Origin: Devosia ureilytica
GTDB lineage: Bacteria; Pseudomonadota; Alphaproteobacteria; Rhizobiales; Devosiaceae
Length of the DNA stretch: 64,000 bases
Direction: 5' to 3'
NCBI RefSeq assembly: GCF_024273195.1
Contig: NZ_JAMZCU010000001.1
Span: 124,001-188,000, forward strand
Of this stretch, positions 34,644-44,231 are shown one piece after another. Position 1 is the first letter of the stretch. The number at the start of each line of letters is the position of its first letter. Below the pieces are notes generated by a model. It saw nothing but the letters and a program-made list of their open reading frames with translations, made no database searches and had not been told where the DNA came from. The position numbers and the translations under genes are program-made.

Positions 34644-37022
34644 CTATTCGGGTCGGGCTGAGCCAATGCGGGTGTCGGTGTTGCCGGTTGGATCGTCCGG
34701 GGTGGCGACGTGATCTGCAGTTTGCACCCGGATCGCGGTCAGGTTTTCGAGGTACCTGGTGCCCGCGACCAGCAGCGACGGCAGCATGAACAGGTCCCCC
34801 ACCAGGGCCAGCGACAGCGAGAGCACGAAGAGCGTGCCGAACAGGGCTACCTGCGGCAGCTCGGAGAAAGCCACGATAATGGTGCCGGCGCACAGGATTA
34901 CCGTAGTGGCGACGATGGCGCCGCCGATGCGGTTGAGGGTGTGGCGCACCGAATCGAGATGACCGCGCTGCTCCTCGCGGCGGCCGTGCATATAGTGCGA
35001 GAGCATGTGGATGGTGTCGTTGACGGCAATGCCGAAGGCGATGGTCAGCGCCATGACACTGGTCAGCTGCAGTCCGGCACCGGTGATCCAGAGATAGGCC
35101 TGGGTGCCCAGAATGGGGAACATGTTGGGCACGGCGGAGACCAGCGCCATGCGCAGCGAGCCAAAGGCCAGCCCGATCAGTCCCAGATTGAGGAAGACGC
35201 TGGCGGCGAGCGAAATCTGCAGCGAGCGGACAATGTCATCGGTGGCGAAGGTGGTGAGGACGCGGAAGCCGCCGACTTCGGCCTCGGGTATTCCGGCCGC
35301 GGCGATGCTGTTTTCGATGCGCGCCACCATGTCCTTGAGCGCCTGGCTCTCCAGGATGGTCGGCATGAAGCCCGTGACCAGCGCCTGGCCGCCATCATCA
35401 GTGACAAAGCGCTTGCGCATGAAGGGGCCGACGGCGTCGAACACCTCTTCGCGGGTAAAGCCAGTCTCGGTGTAATTGGTGAGGCTGGCAGCGGAAATCA
35501 CCTTGTTCTGGCCCAGCTCGGCCTCAACGATTTCGTGGACCTTGCGGATGGTCTCGAAATCCTCGGCCCCGACATTTGGATCCATTTCGGCAAGGGGCAC
35601 GCGCACATAGAGCGGAGCCACGCCACCAACGCCTTCATCAATGCTTTCGGCCGCGGTGAGCGCGGTGGAATCCTTGGCCATATAGTCTTCAAAGGAGAAG
35701 CGCGGCTGGATGAGGAAGAAGGGCACGATGAGCAGCACTGTCACCAGAATGGCGACGACGCTGACCGGGCGCCCGAAACGGTTGGCGAGGCCCAGCGCCA
35801 GCGGCACCGGCGCGTTGAGAGCGAAATTGGGCGCCTTGGGCAGCTTGAAGCCGAGCCGGATCGCCAGCTTGAGCAGCAGGGGCATCACGGTCATCAGGCA
35901 AACGAACATGATGACGCAACCGGCGGCACCTGCCAGCGCGAATTCCTGCACGCCCTGGCCGGGCGAGAAATACAGCGAAGCAAATGCAACCAGCGTGGTC
36001 AGGGTGGTCAGGGACGTGGCCGGGCCGACCAGCTTGAGCGTCGTATCGACCGCCTTGTTGGGCTCCATGCCGTCGCGCCAATAGGCCAGCCAGTTGAAGA
36101 TGAAGAACATCGACTCGGCAAAGGCCATGACCAGCACCAGGGTGGTGACGATGATGGTGAGGAAGGAGAAGGAGCCAAAGAGCAGCAGCACGGTGCCAAT
36201 GGACCAGGCGACGGCCACGAAGGGCGTGGCGGCAACCAGGATCGCGCCCCAGAAGGAGCGCAGGGCAAACAGGGCAATGAAGGCGCCGAGACCGAAGCCA
36301 TAGAGGGTGAACTTGATCTGGTCGTCCACCGCCGCGTTGAGCATTTCGGAAGTCCAGACCGGCGGGCCGGTCAGTTCGATCTGCAGCGGTCCACCCTCAT
36401 AAAAGGAGAGGGTTTCGCGCAGGCTTTCGATCATCGCCTTGGCGCCGTCGCGGTTTACCAGTTCCTGGTTTGGGAACAGGATGAGCACCACGCCGGTCAG
36501 GTCCGGGGTGATCAGGTTGCGCATCATCGGGTCGTTCTGCTGCAGGTCCATCAGGGCCATGGCGACCTCGTCGGCCCTCAGCATGCCCTCGGGCACGGCG
36601 GGAACAGAGCCGCCATTGCCGTCGGGCTTGCGCAGCGTGAAGGGCGACATGGTGCCCACGGCATATTCGTTCAGCTCGAGGTCGAAGGCGAGGCTGCGGA
36701 TTTCCTCAAGTACGCCGGGATCGACCAGATCGGGCGAATTGACTAGCACATAGATGTCGTTTTCGAAGGTCCCGAAGGTGTCCGAGAGCTTGTCATAGGC
36801 GTCGTAATAATGGCCCGAATGCGCATAAACGCGGAGCAGGTCGCCATCGACATTGGCGCGCGGGATTTGCCAGAAGCAGATGACGGTAAAGAGCAGCACC
36901 CCAATGGACATGACGCGCGGATAGCGCAGGGTCGCAAGGCCCAGATACTCGAAGCCGAACCCAATGGAGCGTTTGGTGGTGAACCAGTCGACAAACCGCG
37001 AAACAACAGAACCCGAAGACAC
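34644..37022 (-). CDS. RND/MMPL-family exporter (hydrophobe/amphiphile type)
   Basis: This 792-aa membrane protein has two repeats of a membrane helix, a large extracytoplasmic loop (about 55-225 and 430-610) and five helices, the RND/MMPL layout. SFLTIIVTTLVLVMAFAESMFF is the fourth helix with the proton-relay acidic residue in the first half, and TIAFGIAVNDTIHMLSHYMH is its partner in the second half (GIAVND-type). It resembles HAE3-like exporters of hopanoids and other lipids, but without HpnN neighbours the substrate is unknown. The GTG start at 37022 has GGGGGAG about 10 bases upstream. Confidence 0.85.
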   Translation of the reverse strand: MSSGSVVSRFVDWFTTKRSIGFGFEYLGLATLRYPRVMSIGVLLFTVICFWQIPRANVDGDLLRVYAHSGHYYDAYDKLSDTFGTFENDIYVLVNSPDLVDPGVLEEIRSLAFDLELNEYAVGTMSPFTLRKPDGNGGSVPAVPEGMLRADEVAMALMDLQQNDPMMRNLITPDLTGVVLILFPNQELVNRDGAKAMIESLRETLSFYEGGPLQIELTGPPVWTSEMLNAAVDDQIKFTLYGFGLGAFIALFALRSFWGAILVAATPFVAVAWSIGTVLLLFGSFSFLTIIVTTLVLVMAFAESMFFIFNWLAYWRDGMEPNKAVDTTLKLVGPATSLTTLTTLVAFASLYFSPGQGVQEFALAGAAGCVIMFVCLMTVMPLLLKLAIRLGFKLPKAPNFALNAPVPLALGLANRFGRPVSVVAILVTVLLIVPFFLIQPRFSFEDYMAKDSTALTAAESIDEGVGGVAPLYVRVPLAEMDPNVGAEDFETIRKVHEIVEAELGQNKVISAASLTNYTETGFTREEVFDAVGPFMRKRFVTDDGGQALVTGFMPTILESQALKDMVARIENSIAAAGIPEAEVGGFRVLTTFATDDIVRSLQISLAASVFLNLGLIGLAFGSLRMALVSAVPNMFPILGTQAYLWITGAGLQLTSVMALTIAFGIAVNDTIHMLSHYMHGRREEQRGHLDSVRHTLNRIGGAIVATTVILCAGTIIVAFSELPQVALFGTLFVLSLSLALVGDLFMLPSLLVAGTRYLENLTAIRVQTADHVATPDDPTGNTDTRIGSARPE

Positions 37023-37124
37023 CAGAACCCGACTCCCCCGTTCGGCGGCAAACCCAATGATTTTTTACGAGTTTGTGTCGAATGCGTCCAGCTTTGCCGG
37101 AATTTGGCTGTGGGGGGATTGATA

Positions 37125-37151
37125 GCGGGTCCGCACGGCGCTCGGACCCGC
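37125..37151 (-). terminator. Stem-loop downstream of the NmrA-like gene
   Basis: GCGGGTCC (37125-37132) pairs perfectly with GGACCCGC (37144-37151). It lies 7 bp after the stop of the minus-strand reductase gene. The following sequence (TATCAATC) has no U-tract, so termination is uncertain. Confidence 0.5.
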
Positions 37152-37157
37152 AATCTT

Positions 37158-38039
37158 TCAGCTCAGGATTGCCGCACGGTTGGCATTGAACATGTCGGCG
37201 AGGGTTTCGGGCTTCCGGCCTGAGTAGCGCTCGACCACATCGGTGACAACGCCATGATAGCCGGCGACGGCATCGCGCTGGAAGGCAACCAGCACCTTGG
37301 CGAACGCGTCTGGCAGGCCGGCGGACACCATGCCCGCCTCAAGATCGGCGGGGGGCAGGGGAACGACCGCCACCGGCTTGCCGGAAAGTTCCGAGAGCAG
37401 CGCCGCGCGTTCGACATTGGTGACGGGAGCCGGACCGGTGACATCCTCGATCGTTTGTCCTTGCGCCGAGAGCAGGGCGCCTGCTGCGGTGCGGGCGGTA
37501 TCGGCGCGGGTGACGTAGCTGGTGCCGCGATCCCCGACCAGCCCATAGAGCTGGCCCGAGGCAATGGTGGGGGCGGCGTCCATCAGGGTGTTTTCCGCAT
37601 ACATGTGATTGCGGAGGATCGTGAAATCCAGGCCCGAGGCGAAGATGGCGCTTTCGGTCCAGAAATGTTCGGGGCCAAGGCCCGCATCGGCATCCGGTCG
37701 TGCAGCGGGGGCCGATGTATAGACAATGTGCCGGACGCCGGCGGCCTTGGCAGCGGCCACGGCGGCGGTTTGCTGGGCAATGCGGCGGCCGATCTCGCTG
37801 GTGGAAATGATCAGGACGCGCTCAACGCCGGCAAAGCCGGACTCGAAGGTCGCCGCGTCGTTGAAATCGAGCTTGCGGACTTCAACGCCGCGGGCAGCAA
37901 AATCGGCCAGCCTGGACGGATCGCGGGTGCCGGCGATGACTTTGGTGGCGCCGCGGGCCAGCAATTCCTCTACGGCGATGCGACCGAGTTGGCCGGACGC
38001 TCCGGTGACAAGCAGGGTTGAATTGGCAAATTTGGTCAT
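37158..38039 (-). CDS. NmrA/QorB-like NAD(P)-dependent reductase
   Basis: This 293-aa atypical short-chain reductase has a dinucleotide-binding start, LVTGASGQLGRIAVEELLARG, then VIAGTRDPSRLADFAARGVEVRKLDFND, VLIISTSEIGRR, HIVYTSAPAA and TILRNHMYAENT. These are typical of quinone oxidoreductase 2 (QorB). It likely reduces quinones with NADPH. It is divergently paired with an HxlR-type regulator (149-bp gap), the arrangement seen with QorR/YtfG-type redox switches, which suggests induction by electrophiles. Confidence 0.85.
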   Translation of the reverse strand: MTKFANSTLLVTGASGQLGRIAVEELLARGATKVIAGTRDPSRLADFAARGVEVRKLDFNDAATFESGFAGVERVLIISTSEIGRRIAQQTAAVAAAKAAGVRHIVYTSAPAARPDADAGLGPEHFWTESAIFASGLDFTILRNHMYAENTLMDAAPTIASGQLYGLVGDRGTSYVTRADTARTAAGALLSAQGQTIEDVTGPAPVTNVERAALLSELSGKPVAVVPLPPADLEAGMVSAGLPDAFAKVLVAFQRDAVAGYHGVVTDVVERYSGRKPETLADMFNANRAAILS

Positions 38040-38094
38040 CAGGCTCTCCAAAGGGTGTTGATCGATAGAGTCCTTGCCTCAGGTGAATTTGGAG

Positions 38095-38126
38095 ACTAGG
38101 TATCGAAAAGAGAGCTACTATCTAGT
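38095..38126. promoter_or_regulatory. Possible operator in the NmrA-HxlR divergent region
   Basis: ACTAG (38095-38099) and CTAGT (38122-38126) form short inverted arms around a 22-bp centre, in the gap between the reductase and its likely HxlR-type regulator. The arms are short, so this is a weak prediction. Confidence 0.3.
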
Positions 38127-38188
38127 GGGCGTTCGGACCGCTGAAAAGGAGGCACCTTTTCGGCCATTGATTACCTGGAGGTAAGTGC

Positions 38189-38596
38189 ATGCAGACGGGC
38201 CAAGACGCAGCAGCGATATTTGTCGAGCGCTGGAACGAGGCTGCCAGTTTCGAGCAAACCGGCACTTGCCCGGTGCGCAATGTGCTCGACAAGATCGGCG
38301 ACAAGTGGAGCATGCTGATCGTCATGTACCTTGCGGCGGGGCCGAAGCGTTTCAATCAGCTGCATCGCGAAATTCCCGACATTTCACAGAAGATGCTGAC
38401 CCAGACGCTGCGCGATCTGCAGCGCGACGGGCTGGTGGCGCGGCAGGTGTTCGACACCAAGCCACCCTCGGTTGAGTATCGGCTCACAACGCTCGGACAT
38501 TCGCTGATCGTGCCGTTCGGGCACCTGATCGACTGGGCCAACCAGAGCATTCCGAGCATCAACAAGGCCCGTGCGGTGTTCGACGCAGCCAGCTGA
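38189..38596 (+). CDS. HxlR-family transcriptional regulator (QorR-like)
   Basis: This 135-aa winged-helix regulator starts its DNA-binding domain at [20 protein letters not shown], with the family 'CPV' cysteine, then [30 protein letters not shown] and a wing with [15 protein letters not shown]. In QorR/YodB-type HxlR proteins this cysteine senses quinones or oxidants; here it is the only cysteine in the domain. It probably controls the divergent QorB-like reductase and itself. Confidence 0.88.
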   Translation: MQTGQDAAAIFVERWNEAASFEQTGTCPVRNVLDKIGDKWSMLIVMYLAAGPKRFNQLHREIPDISQKMLTQTLRDLQRDGLVARQVFDTKPPSVEYRLTTLGHSLIVPFGHLIDWANQSIPSINKARAVFDAAS

Positions 38597-38605
38597 CGAA
38601 TAATA

Positions 38606-38621
38606 GCAAAGATATCTTTGC
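38606..38621. promoter_or_regulatory. Perfect 16-bp palindrome between HxlR and VOC genes
   Basis: GCAAAGATATCTTTGC is fully self-complementary. It lies 10 bp after the HxlR stop and 39 bp before the VOC gene start, where an operator or promoter would sit. No U-tract follows. Confidence 0.45.
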
Positions 38622-38659
38622 AAGATACCGCACGCCCGCAGCGGCCGTTTGAGGCAATC

Positions 38660-39019
38660 ATGACCGACCGAGCCACGCCCAATCTGCCGTCCCGCAACTT
38701 CTCGGTTACGAAAGAATTCTATGCCGCGCTGGGGTTTGAGCGTCAGTGGCGCGACGATGTCTGGCTGATCCTGCGGCGGGGCGAGCTGACGCTGGAGTTT
38801 TTCCTGTTCGCCGAACTCGACCCGGCCAGCAGTTCTTTCGGCACTTGCCTGCGGCTCGATGACCTTGATGGCTTCTACCAGATCTGCCAGCGCGCGGGCG
38901 TGCCAGAGCAGCAAAAGGGCTGGCCGCGGCTGCATCCGCCGCGCCTTGAGGCATGGGGTGGACGGGTAGGGGCGCTGGTCGATCCTGATTGCACATTGAT
39001 CCGGCTGATCCAGAACTGA
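38660..39019 (+). CDS. VOC-superfamily protein, bleomycin-resistance (BRP) type
   Basis: This 119-aa protein has the fold of bleomycin-binding/VOC proteins. TPNLPSRNFSVTKEFYAALGFE starts the first module. WLILRRGELTLEFFLFAELDPASSSFGTCLRLDDLDGFY and HPPRLEAWGGRVGALVDPDCTLIRL follow. It resembles small bleomycin-binding proteins of the Ble/BRP group; resistance itself cannot be inferred from sequence. ATG 38660 matches the family start. It may be under the palindrome 39 bp upstream, and it ends 101 bp before gyrA. Confidence 0.8.
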   Translation: MTDRATPNLPSRNFSVTKEFYAALGFERQWRDDVWLILRRGELTLEFFLFAELDPASSSFGTCLRLDDLDGFYQICQRAGVPEQQKGWPRLHPPRLEAWGGRVGALVDPDCTLIRLIQN

Positions 39020-39120
39020 GCGGCGCCCGCACTCTCCACAGCTCAAAGCCCTCCAAAAGTGGCAATCGCGTGCGGAATCGCCTATCTATTCGCCAACTAG
39101 AACCAACGTAGAATCACCCC

Positions 39121-41913
39121 GTGACAGATACGCCCGACAATGTGAGCGGCGGCCTCCCGCCCTCCGACATTTCTCCGATCTACATCACCGATGAAATGCG
39201 CAAGAGCTATCTCGATTACGCCATGAGCGTGATCGTGAGCCGCGCACTCCCTGATGTGCGAGACGGTTTGAAGCCGGTGCACCGGCGCATTCTGTTCTCG
39301 ATGAGCGAGAATGGCTACGAGTACAACAAGCCCTACCGCAAGTCGGCGCGTGTGGTTGGCGACGTTATCGGTAAGTACCATCCGCATGGCGACAGCGCTG
39401 TGTACATGGCCCTGGTCCGTATGGCGCAGTCGTTTTCGATGGGTCAGATGCTGGTCGAGGGCCAGGGCAACTTCGGCTCGGTCGACGGCGATATGCCGGC
39501 TGCCATGCGTTACACCGAAGTGCGCATGCAGCGGATCACCAACTCGCTGCTGGATGATCTGGACAAGGACACCGTCGACTTCCGCGACAACTATGACGGC
39601 TCGGAACACGAGCCGACGGTGTTGCCGGCGCGGTTCCCCAATATGCTGGTCAACGGCGGCGGCGGTATCGCGGTGGGCATGGCGACCAATATCCCCACGC
39701 ATAACCTGGCCGAGACCATCAACGCGGCGCTGGCGGTGCTCGACAATCCGTCCATCAGCACCGACGAGCTGCTGGAGCATCTGCCGGGCCCGGATTTCCC
39801 GACAGGTGGCACCATCCTTGGCCGGGCCGGCATTCGCCAGGCCTATGAAACGGGCCGCGGCTCGATCATCGTGCGCGGGCGCTCCAGCGTCGAGGAAGTG
39901 CGAAAAGAGCGCGAAGCCATTGTCATCACCGAGATTCCCTATCAGGTGAACAAGGCCTCAATGGTCGAAAAGATCGCCGAGCTGGTGCGCGACAAGCGCA
40001 TTGAGGGCATTGCCGATCTGCGCGACGAATCCAGCCGCGAAGGCATGCGCGTGGTGATCGAGGTCAAGCGCGATGCGCTGCCCGAGGTCGTGCTGAACCA
40101 GCTCTATCGCTTCACGCCGCTGCAAAGCTCGTTTGGTTGCAACTTCGTGGCGCTCAATGGCGGTAAGCCGGAGCTGATGAATCTCAAGCAGATCCTGGAT
40201 TGCTTCATCGCCTTCCGTGAGGAAGTGGTGACGCGCCGCGCCCGGTTCCTGCTCAACAAGGCCCGTGATCGCGCCCATGTGCTGGTCGGCCTCGCCGTTG
40301 CCGTTGCCAACATCGATGAAATCATTGCCCTGATCCGTGTCGCGCCCGATCCGGCGACGGCGCGCGAGCAGTTGATGACCCGCCGCTGGCCGGCGGCCGA
40401 TGTGGCGCCGCTGATCAAGCTGATCGATGATCCGCGCCACCGCATCAATGAGGACGGCACGTTCAACCTGTCTGAAGAGCAGGCCCGTGCCATTCTCGAG
40501 CTGCGCCTGGCTCGTCTCACGGCGCTGGGTCGCGACGAAATCGGCGATGAACTCAATGGCCTGGGTGCGGAAATCGAAGACTATCTCGATATCCTGCGGA
40601 GCCGCGAGCGCGTCAGCACCATCATCCGTGAGGAGCTGGAAGCCATTCGCGAGCAGTTCGGCACGCCGCGCCGCACCGAAATTTCCGACCATGCCGCTGA
40701 TTTCGACGATGAAGACCTCATCGCCCGCGAGGACATGGTCGTGACCGTCAGCCATGCCGGTTATATCAAGCGCGTGCCGCTTTCGACCTATCGGGCGCAG
40801 AACCGTGGCGGCAAGGGCCGCTCGGGCATGGCCACCCGCGAGGAAGATTTCGTGGCGCGTCTGTTCGTGGCCAATACGCATACGCCGGTGCTGTTCTTCA
40901 CCAGCCGCGGCATAGCCTACAAGCTCAAGGTCTGGCGTCTGCCGCTGTCGGCGGCCAATGCCAAGGGCAAGGCGCTGATCAACATCCTGCCGCTTGAACA
41001 GGGCGAGCGGATTACCTCGATCATGCCGCTGCCGGAGGACGAAAGCTCCTGGGGCAATCTCGACATCATGTTCGCTACGACGCGGGGCACGGTGCGCCGC
41101 AACTCGCTGGCCGACTTTGTCGAAGTGCGCCAGAACGGCAAGATCGCCATGAAGCTCGACGAAGGTGACGAGATCGTCGGCGTCGAGACCTGCACGGTGA
41201 ACAACGACGTGCTGATGACCACGGCACAGGGCCAGGCGATCCGCTTCCGCGTGGACGACGTGCGCCTGTTCAAGGGCCGCGACTCCATGGGTGTGCGCGG
41301 CATCCAGCTGGCGGCAGGTGACTTGGTCATTTCCATGGCCGTGATCAATCACTCGGACGCAACGGCCGAAGAACGCGCCGCCTATCTCAAGATGAGCCGC
41401 GCCTTGCGGGGCGAGGACGAGGCGGAAGAGGCCGGTTCGGACGAGGGTGAAGTGGTCGCCGGCGCGTTGCCGCAGGACCGCTACGCGCTGATGAGTGCCA
41501 CCGAGCAGTTCATCCTGACCATCTCTGAAAATGGCTATGGCAAACGGACCTCGAGCCACGAATACCGGATCACCGGGCGCGGCGGTAAGGGCATCGTCGC
41601 CATGGCGGTCAACAAGCGCAATGGCAATCTGGTCGCCAGCTTCCCGGTGGAAGAAGAAGACCAGATCATGTTGATCAGCGACGGTGGCCAGACCATTCGC
41701 CTGCCGGTGGGCGGCGACAAGCCGATCCGCATCGTGGGACGCAGTTCGCAGGGCGTCATCGTCTTCGACACCGCTGCCGACGAAAAGGTGGTGTCGGTGG
41801 AACGCATCAGCGAGCCGGAAAGCGAGGACGGTGACGAACTTTCGGGCGCGCCGGGCACGCCTCCTGCTGCAGACGGTGAGGGCGGAGGCCCGACCGAGCC
41901 GAGTGGCGAATAG
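39121..41913 (+). CDS. gyrA: DNA gyrase subunit A
   Basis: This 930-aa subunit cuts and rejoins [33 protein letters not shown] opens the winged-helix domain. The catalytic tyrosine is in [12 protein letters not shown] (about Y131). The quinolone-determining stretch [19 protein letters not shown] (about 85-103) has Ser at the E. coli 83 position and Met at the 87 position. The C-terminal beta-pinwheel carries the GyrA box [10 protein letters not shown] (about 560-569). A GTG start with a weak ribosome-binding site is used. The acidic C-terminal tail is normal. Confidence 0.97.
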   Translation: MTDTPDNVSGGLPPSDISPIYITDEMRKSYLDYAMSVIVSRALPDVRDGLKPVHRRILFSMSENGYEYNKPYRKSARVVGDVIGKYHPHGDSAVYMALVRMAQSFSMGQMLVEGQGNFGSVDGDMPAAMRYTEVRMQRITNSLLDDLDKDTVDFRDNYDGSEHEPTVLPARFPNMLVNGGGGIAVGMATNIPTHNLAETINAALAVLDNPSISTDELLEHLPGPDFPTGGTILGRAGIRQAYETGRGSIIVRGRSSVEEVRKEREAIVITEIPYQVNKASMVEKIAELVRDKRIEGIADLRDESSREGMRVVIEVKRDALPEVVLNQLYRFTPLQSSFGCNFVALNGGKPELMNLKQILDCFIAFREEVVTRRARFLLNKARDRAHVLVGLAVAVANIDEIIALIRVAPDPATAREQLMTRRWPAADVAPLIKLIDDPRHRINEDGTFNLSEEQARAILELRLARLTALGRDEIGDELNGLGAEIEDYLDILRSRERVSTIIREELEAIREQFGTPRRTEISDHAADFDDEDLIAREDMVVTVSHAGYIKRVPLSTYRAQNRGGKGRSGMATREEDFVARLFVANTHTPVLFFTSRGIAYKLKVWRLPLSAANAKGKALINILPLEQGERITSIMPLPEDESSWGNLDIMFATTRGTVRRNSLADFVEVRQNGKIAMKLDEGDEIVGVETCTVNNDVLMTTAQGQAIRFRVDDVRLFKGRDSMGVRGIQLAAGDLVISMAVINHSDATAEERAAYLKMSRALRGEDEAEEAGSDEGEVVAGALPQDRYALMSATEQFILTISENGYGKRTSSHEYRITGRGGKGIVAMAVNKRNGNLVASFPVEEEDQIMLISDGGQTIRLPVGGDKPIRIVGRSSQGVIVFDTAADEKVVSVERISEPESEDGDELSGAPGTPPAADGEGGGPTEPSGE

Positions 41914-41927
41914 ACCAGAATAGAAGG

Positions 41928-41955
41928 GGGGCGCTTCGGCGCCCCTTGTCATTTC
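41928..41955 (+). terminator. Stem-loop downstream of gyrA
   Basis: GGGGCGC-TTCG-GCGCCCC is a perfect 7-bp stem with a stable UUCG tetraloop, then TTGTCATTT. The U-tract is broken. It is 15 bp after gyrA and before the second LysE-type gene. Confidence 0.7.
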
Positions 41956-41996
41956 CGGCGGAAGGTGGCTTGCTCGGGGGATCAGGAGTTTCCGCA

Positions 41997-42617
41997 ATGC
42001 TCGATCCCAACCTGTTGGTTCCCTATCTTGGTGCCTGTTTCCTCCTGGCCATCGTGCCGGGTCCGACGGTGACGGTGATCGTGGCCAATTCGCTGTCGCG
42101 CGGTACCGGCGCGGGTCTGGCCATCATTGCCGGCACGCAGGCCGGGTTTCTGGTGATGACGCTGGTGGTGGCGCTGGGCATGCAGGCGCTGGTGTCCTTC
42201 ATGGGCGCAGCCTTCGACTGGCTCAAGCTGATCGGCGCGGCTTATCTCATCTGGTTGGGCTACAAGATGCTGCGCAGCGACGGACGTCTGGGCGCCGTGC
42301 AGGCCGAGCGCGGCAAGTCCAATCTGGGCATGGCGATTGAAGGCTTCCTCGTGATGCTCTCCAATCCCAAGTCATTGATTTTCCTCGGGGCCTTCCTGCC
42401 GCAATTCGTCGATGTCAGCCAGCCCACATTCCCGCAGGTTCTGGTTCTGGGCCTGCTGTTCATGCTGGTCGCAGGGTCGACCGATGTCATTTATGCGCTG
42501 GTGGCCGGGCGGGCGCGGGGTGTTCTGAGTGCAGCGCGGGTGCGTATGGTGTCGCGTTTGTCCGGGGTGATCCTGATGTTTGGTGGTGTGTGGCTGGCGC
42601 TGCAGAAGCGCGCCTGA
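41997..42617 (+). CDS. LysE/RhtB-family exporter
   Basis: This 206-aa inner-membrane exporter has six predicted helices. [22 protein letters not shown] carries the family PGP motif. [20 protein letters not shown] and [23 protein letters not shown] (with the conserved NPK) follow. It exports an amino acid or similar small molecule; the substrate is unknown. ATG 41997 has AGGAG about 9 bases upstream. It is less like the 31070-31714 paralogue than like standard RhtB proteins. Confidence 0.88.
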   Translation: MLDPNLLVPYLGACFLLAIVPGPTVTVIVANSLSRGTGAGLAIIAGTQAGFLVMTLVVALGMQALVSFMGAAFDWLKLIGAAYLIWLGYKMLRSDGRLGAVQAERGKSNLGMAIEGFLVMLSNPKSLIFLGAFLPQFVDVSQPTFPQVLVLGLLFMLVAGSTDVIYALVAGRARGVLSAARVRMVSRLSGVILMFGGVWLALQKRA

Positions 42618-43058
42618 CACCCTCAAACTGAGACCCTGACTGAACATCCTGTGCGCTGGCGACACCCAGCAGAGGGGCTTCCGTCTGCAGCACAACGATT
42701 TTATCCCCGGGCTCAAAATCGCCCGCATACTCCTCCCATCTCTCCCGCTATGGGCGGACTGCAGCGAATGGTTGCGGGAGAAGCCGGCGCCCTGGGTTCG
42801 CTTCAGCGGCGCGCTCCCGGCGCGATACGCCCCTGCGACGAGCGATCAAAGGGGATCGAGCCGTGAGTGGAAAAACCGGAATCCCGAGGCGGCGACGTCT
42901 CTATTTGCTTTGTTTTACTGAGACGCACGCGCCTCGGGATCCGTCTGTCTTGAAACCGGAGGCCAAGGGGCTGACCGGCGCGTTCGCATGACCTGGCCTT
43001 GCCTCGGTGCGGCGTGCGTGACAAAACCTTTGCAACTACAAGGGGAAGGGGGCATGCC
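42618..43058. other. 440-bp gap with a 60-nt stem-loop, possible ncRNA
   Basis: No convincing ORF is present; a 71-codon frame at 42651-42866 has poor coding character. The notable structure is 42881-42940: ATCCCGAGGCG pairs with CGCCTCGGGAT (42930-42940) for 11 bp, then an internal loop, then CGTCTC/GAGACG, closing an 18-nt U-rich loop (TATTTGCTTTGTTTTACT). It is not followed by a U-tract. It may be a small RNA, a leader of coaD or a mobile palindrome. Confidence 0.45.
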
Positions 43059-43553
43059 ATGAGTGATTTGGTTGGGTTCTATCCGGGGTCGTTCGATCCG
43101 CTGACCAATGGGCATCTCGATGTGATCGAGCGGGCCTGCAAGCTGGTGGATACGCTGGTGGTGGCAGTGGGCATCAGCGCCACGAAGAAAAACCCGCTGT
43201 TCACCCATCAGGATCGCGTTGCCATCCTCCATCAGGTGCTGCCCGCTATTGGCGCGCGGACCAATACGGAGTTTCGCATCGTCGATTTTTCCGGGCTGAT
43301 GGTGCAGGCGGCACGCGACAATGGTGCCAGGCTGATCATCCGCGGGCTGCGCGACACCACCGACTACAATTATGAAATGCAGATGGTGGGCATGAACGCG
43401 CAGATGGCGCCCGACCTTCAGACCGTTTTCCTGCCCTCCAGCCCGCCGGTGCGGCATATCTCGGCCACATTGGTGCGCCAGATCGCTGAAATGGGCGGCG
43501 ATATCTCCGCCTTCGTCCCGCAAATCGTTCTCAAGGCTCTTCAGTCCAAATGA
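43059..43553 (+). CDS. coaD: Pantetheine-phosphate adenylyltransferase
   Basis: This 164-aa enzyme makes dephospho-CoA from 4'-phosphopantetheine and ATP. The nucleotidyltransferase motif is GFYPGSFDPLTNGHLDVIERA (T/H-x-G-H). LIIRGLRDTTDYNYEMQM and the end RHISATLVRQIAEMGGD match the family. ATG 43059 gives the standard N-terminus with AAGGGG upstream. It overlaps the following cyclophilin gene by ATGA, a common alphaproteobacterial arrangement. Confidence 0.95.
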   Translation: MSDLVGFYPGSFDPLTNGHLDVIERACKLVDTLVVAVGISATKKNPLFTHQDRVAILHQVLPAIGARTNTEFRIVDFSGLMVQAARDNGARLIIRGLRDTTDYNYEMQMVGMNAQMAPDLQTVFLPSSPPVRHISATLVRQIAEMGGDISAFVPQIVLKALQSK

Positions 43554-44134
43554 TCAAGTTCAATCGCCGTTCCTTCGCTGCCCTTGTCCTGGGCGCGACC
43601 CTTGTTGCCGCGCCGGCTTTCGCCCAAACCGGCACCCCCCACCTGATCCTGACGCTGGAAGATGGCGTGGTCGATATCGAGCTGCTGCCCGCGATTGCCC
43701 CCAAGCATGTCGAGCGCGTTGTGGCGCTGACCGAAGCTGGCGAATACGACAATGTGGTGTTCCACCGCGTTATCGACGGCTTCATGGCCCAGACCGGCGA
43801 CGTGCAGAACGGGGATTCCAGCGATGCCAGCTACAACCTGCAGATGGCGGGTACGGGTGGCTCGGACATGCCGGACGTCGAGGCCGAGTTCAATTCCGAG
43901 AGCTTCCAGCGCGGCGTACTGGGCGCGGCGCGGTCGCAGGACCCCAATTCGTTCAACTCGCAGTTCTTCATCACCACGGCTGACGCCAGCTTCCTTGATG
44001 GTCAGTACACCGTGTTCGGCAAGGTGGTTTCGGGCATGGAAGCAATTGATGCTCTCGAAAAGGGTCCGCAGGAAATGAACGGCGCCGTGGCGAACCCGGA
44101 CAAGATCGTCTCGGCCGCTATCGAGTACAAGTAA
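43550..44134 (+). CDS. Exported cyclophilin-type peptidyl-prolyl isomerase
   Basis: This 194-aa protein has a signal peptide (cleaved near residue 25, ...APAFA-Q), so it should act in the periplasm on folding envelope proteins. The cyclophilin domain has VVALTEAGEYDNVVFHRVIDGFMAQTGDVQ, containing the catalytic FHR, RGVLGAARSQDPNSFNSQFFI and DGQYTVFGKVVSGMEAIDAL. It lacks the tryptophan of cyclosporin-sensitive forms. Translationally coupled to coaD, it is followed by a cytoplasmic paralogue 97 bp on. Confidence 0.93.
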   Translation: MIKFNRRSFAALVLGATLVAAPAFAQTGTPHLILTLEDGVVDIELLPAIAPKHVERVVALTEAGEYDNVVFHRVIDGFMAQTGDVQNGDSSDASYNLQMAGTGGSDMPDVEAEFNSESFQRGVLGAARSQDPNSFNSQFFITTADASFLDGQYTVFGKVVSGMEAIDALEKGPQEMNGAVANPDKIVSAAIEYK

Positions 44135-44231
44135 GCGCTACTGCGTTGAGGAAGGGTGGTGCCTTCGACCTTGCACCGCAGGCCTATTGGCCTTACATCC
44201 CGGCCACATTCTGAACTGAAAGAGACCGCTC

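Noticed and set aside
34710..36746. 678-codon plus-strand open frame opposite the RND exporter
   Set aside because: Composition is rich in His, Gln, Gly, Glu and Arg, as expected from reading a membrane-protein gene backwards. The exporter on the minus strand explains the sequence.
39958..41997. 679-codon minus-strand open frame opposite gyrA
   Set aside because: gyrA is intact on the plus strand over the same bases. The antisense frame is His/Arg/Gln-rich and unlike any protein I know.
42651..42866. 71-codon frame in the gap before coaD
   Set aside because: Arg/Pro-rich, no ribosome-binding site, and it stops before the stem-loop; low coding likelihood.
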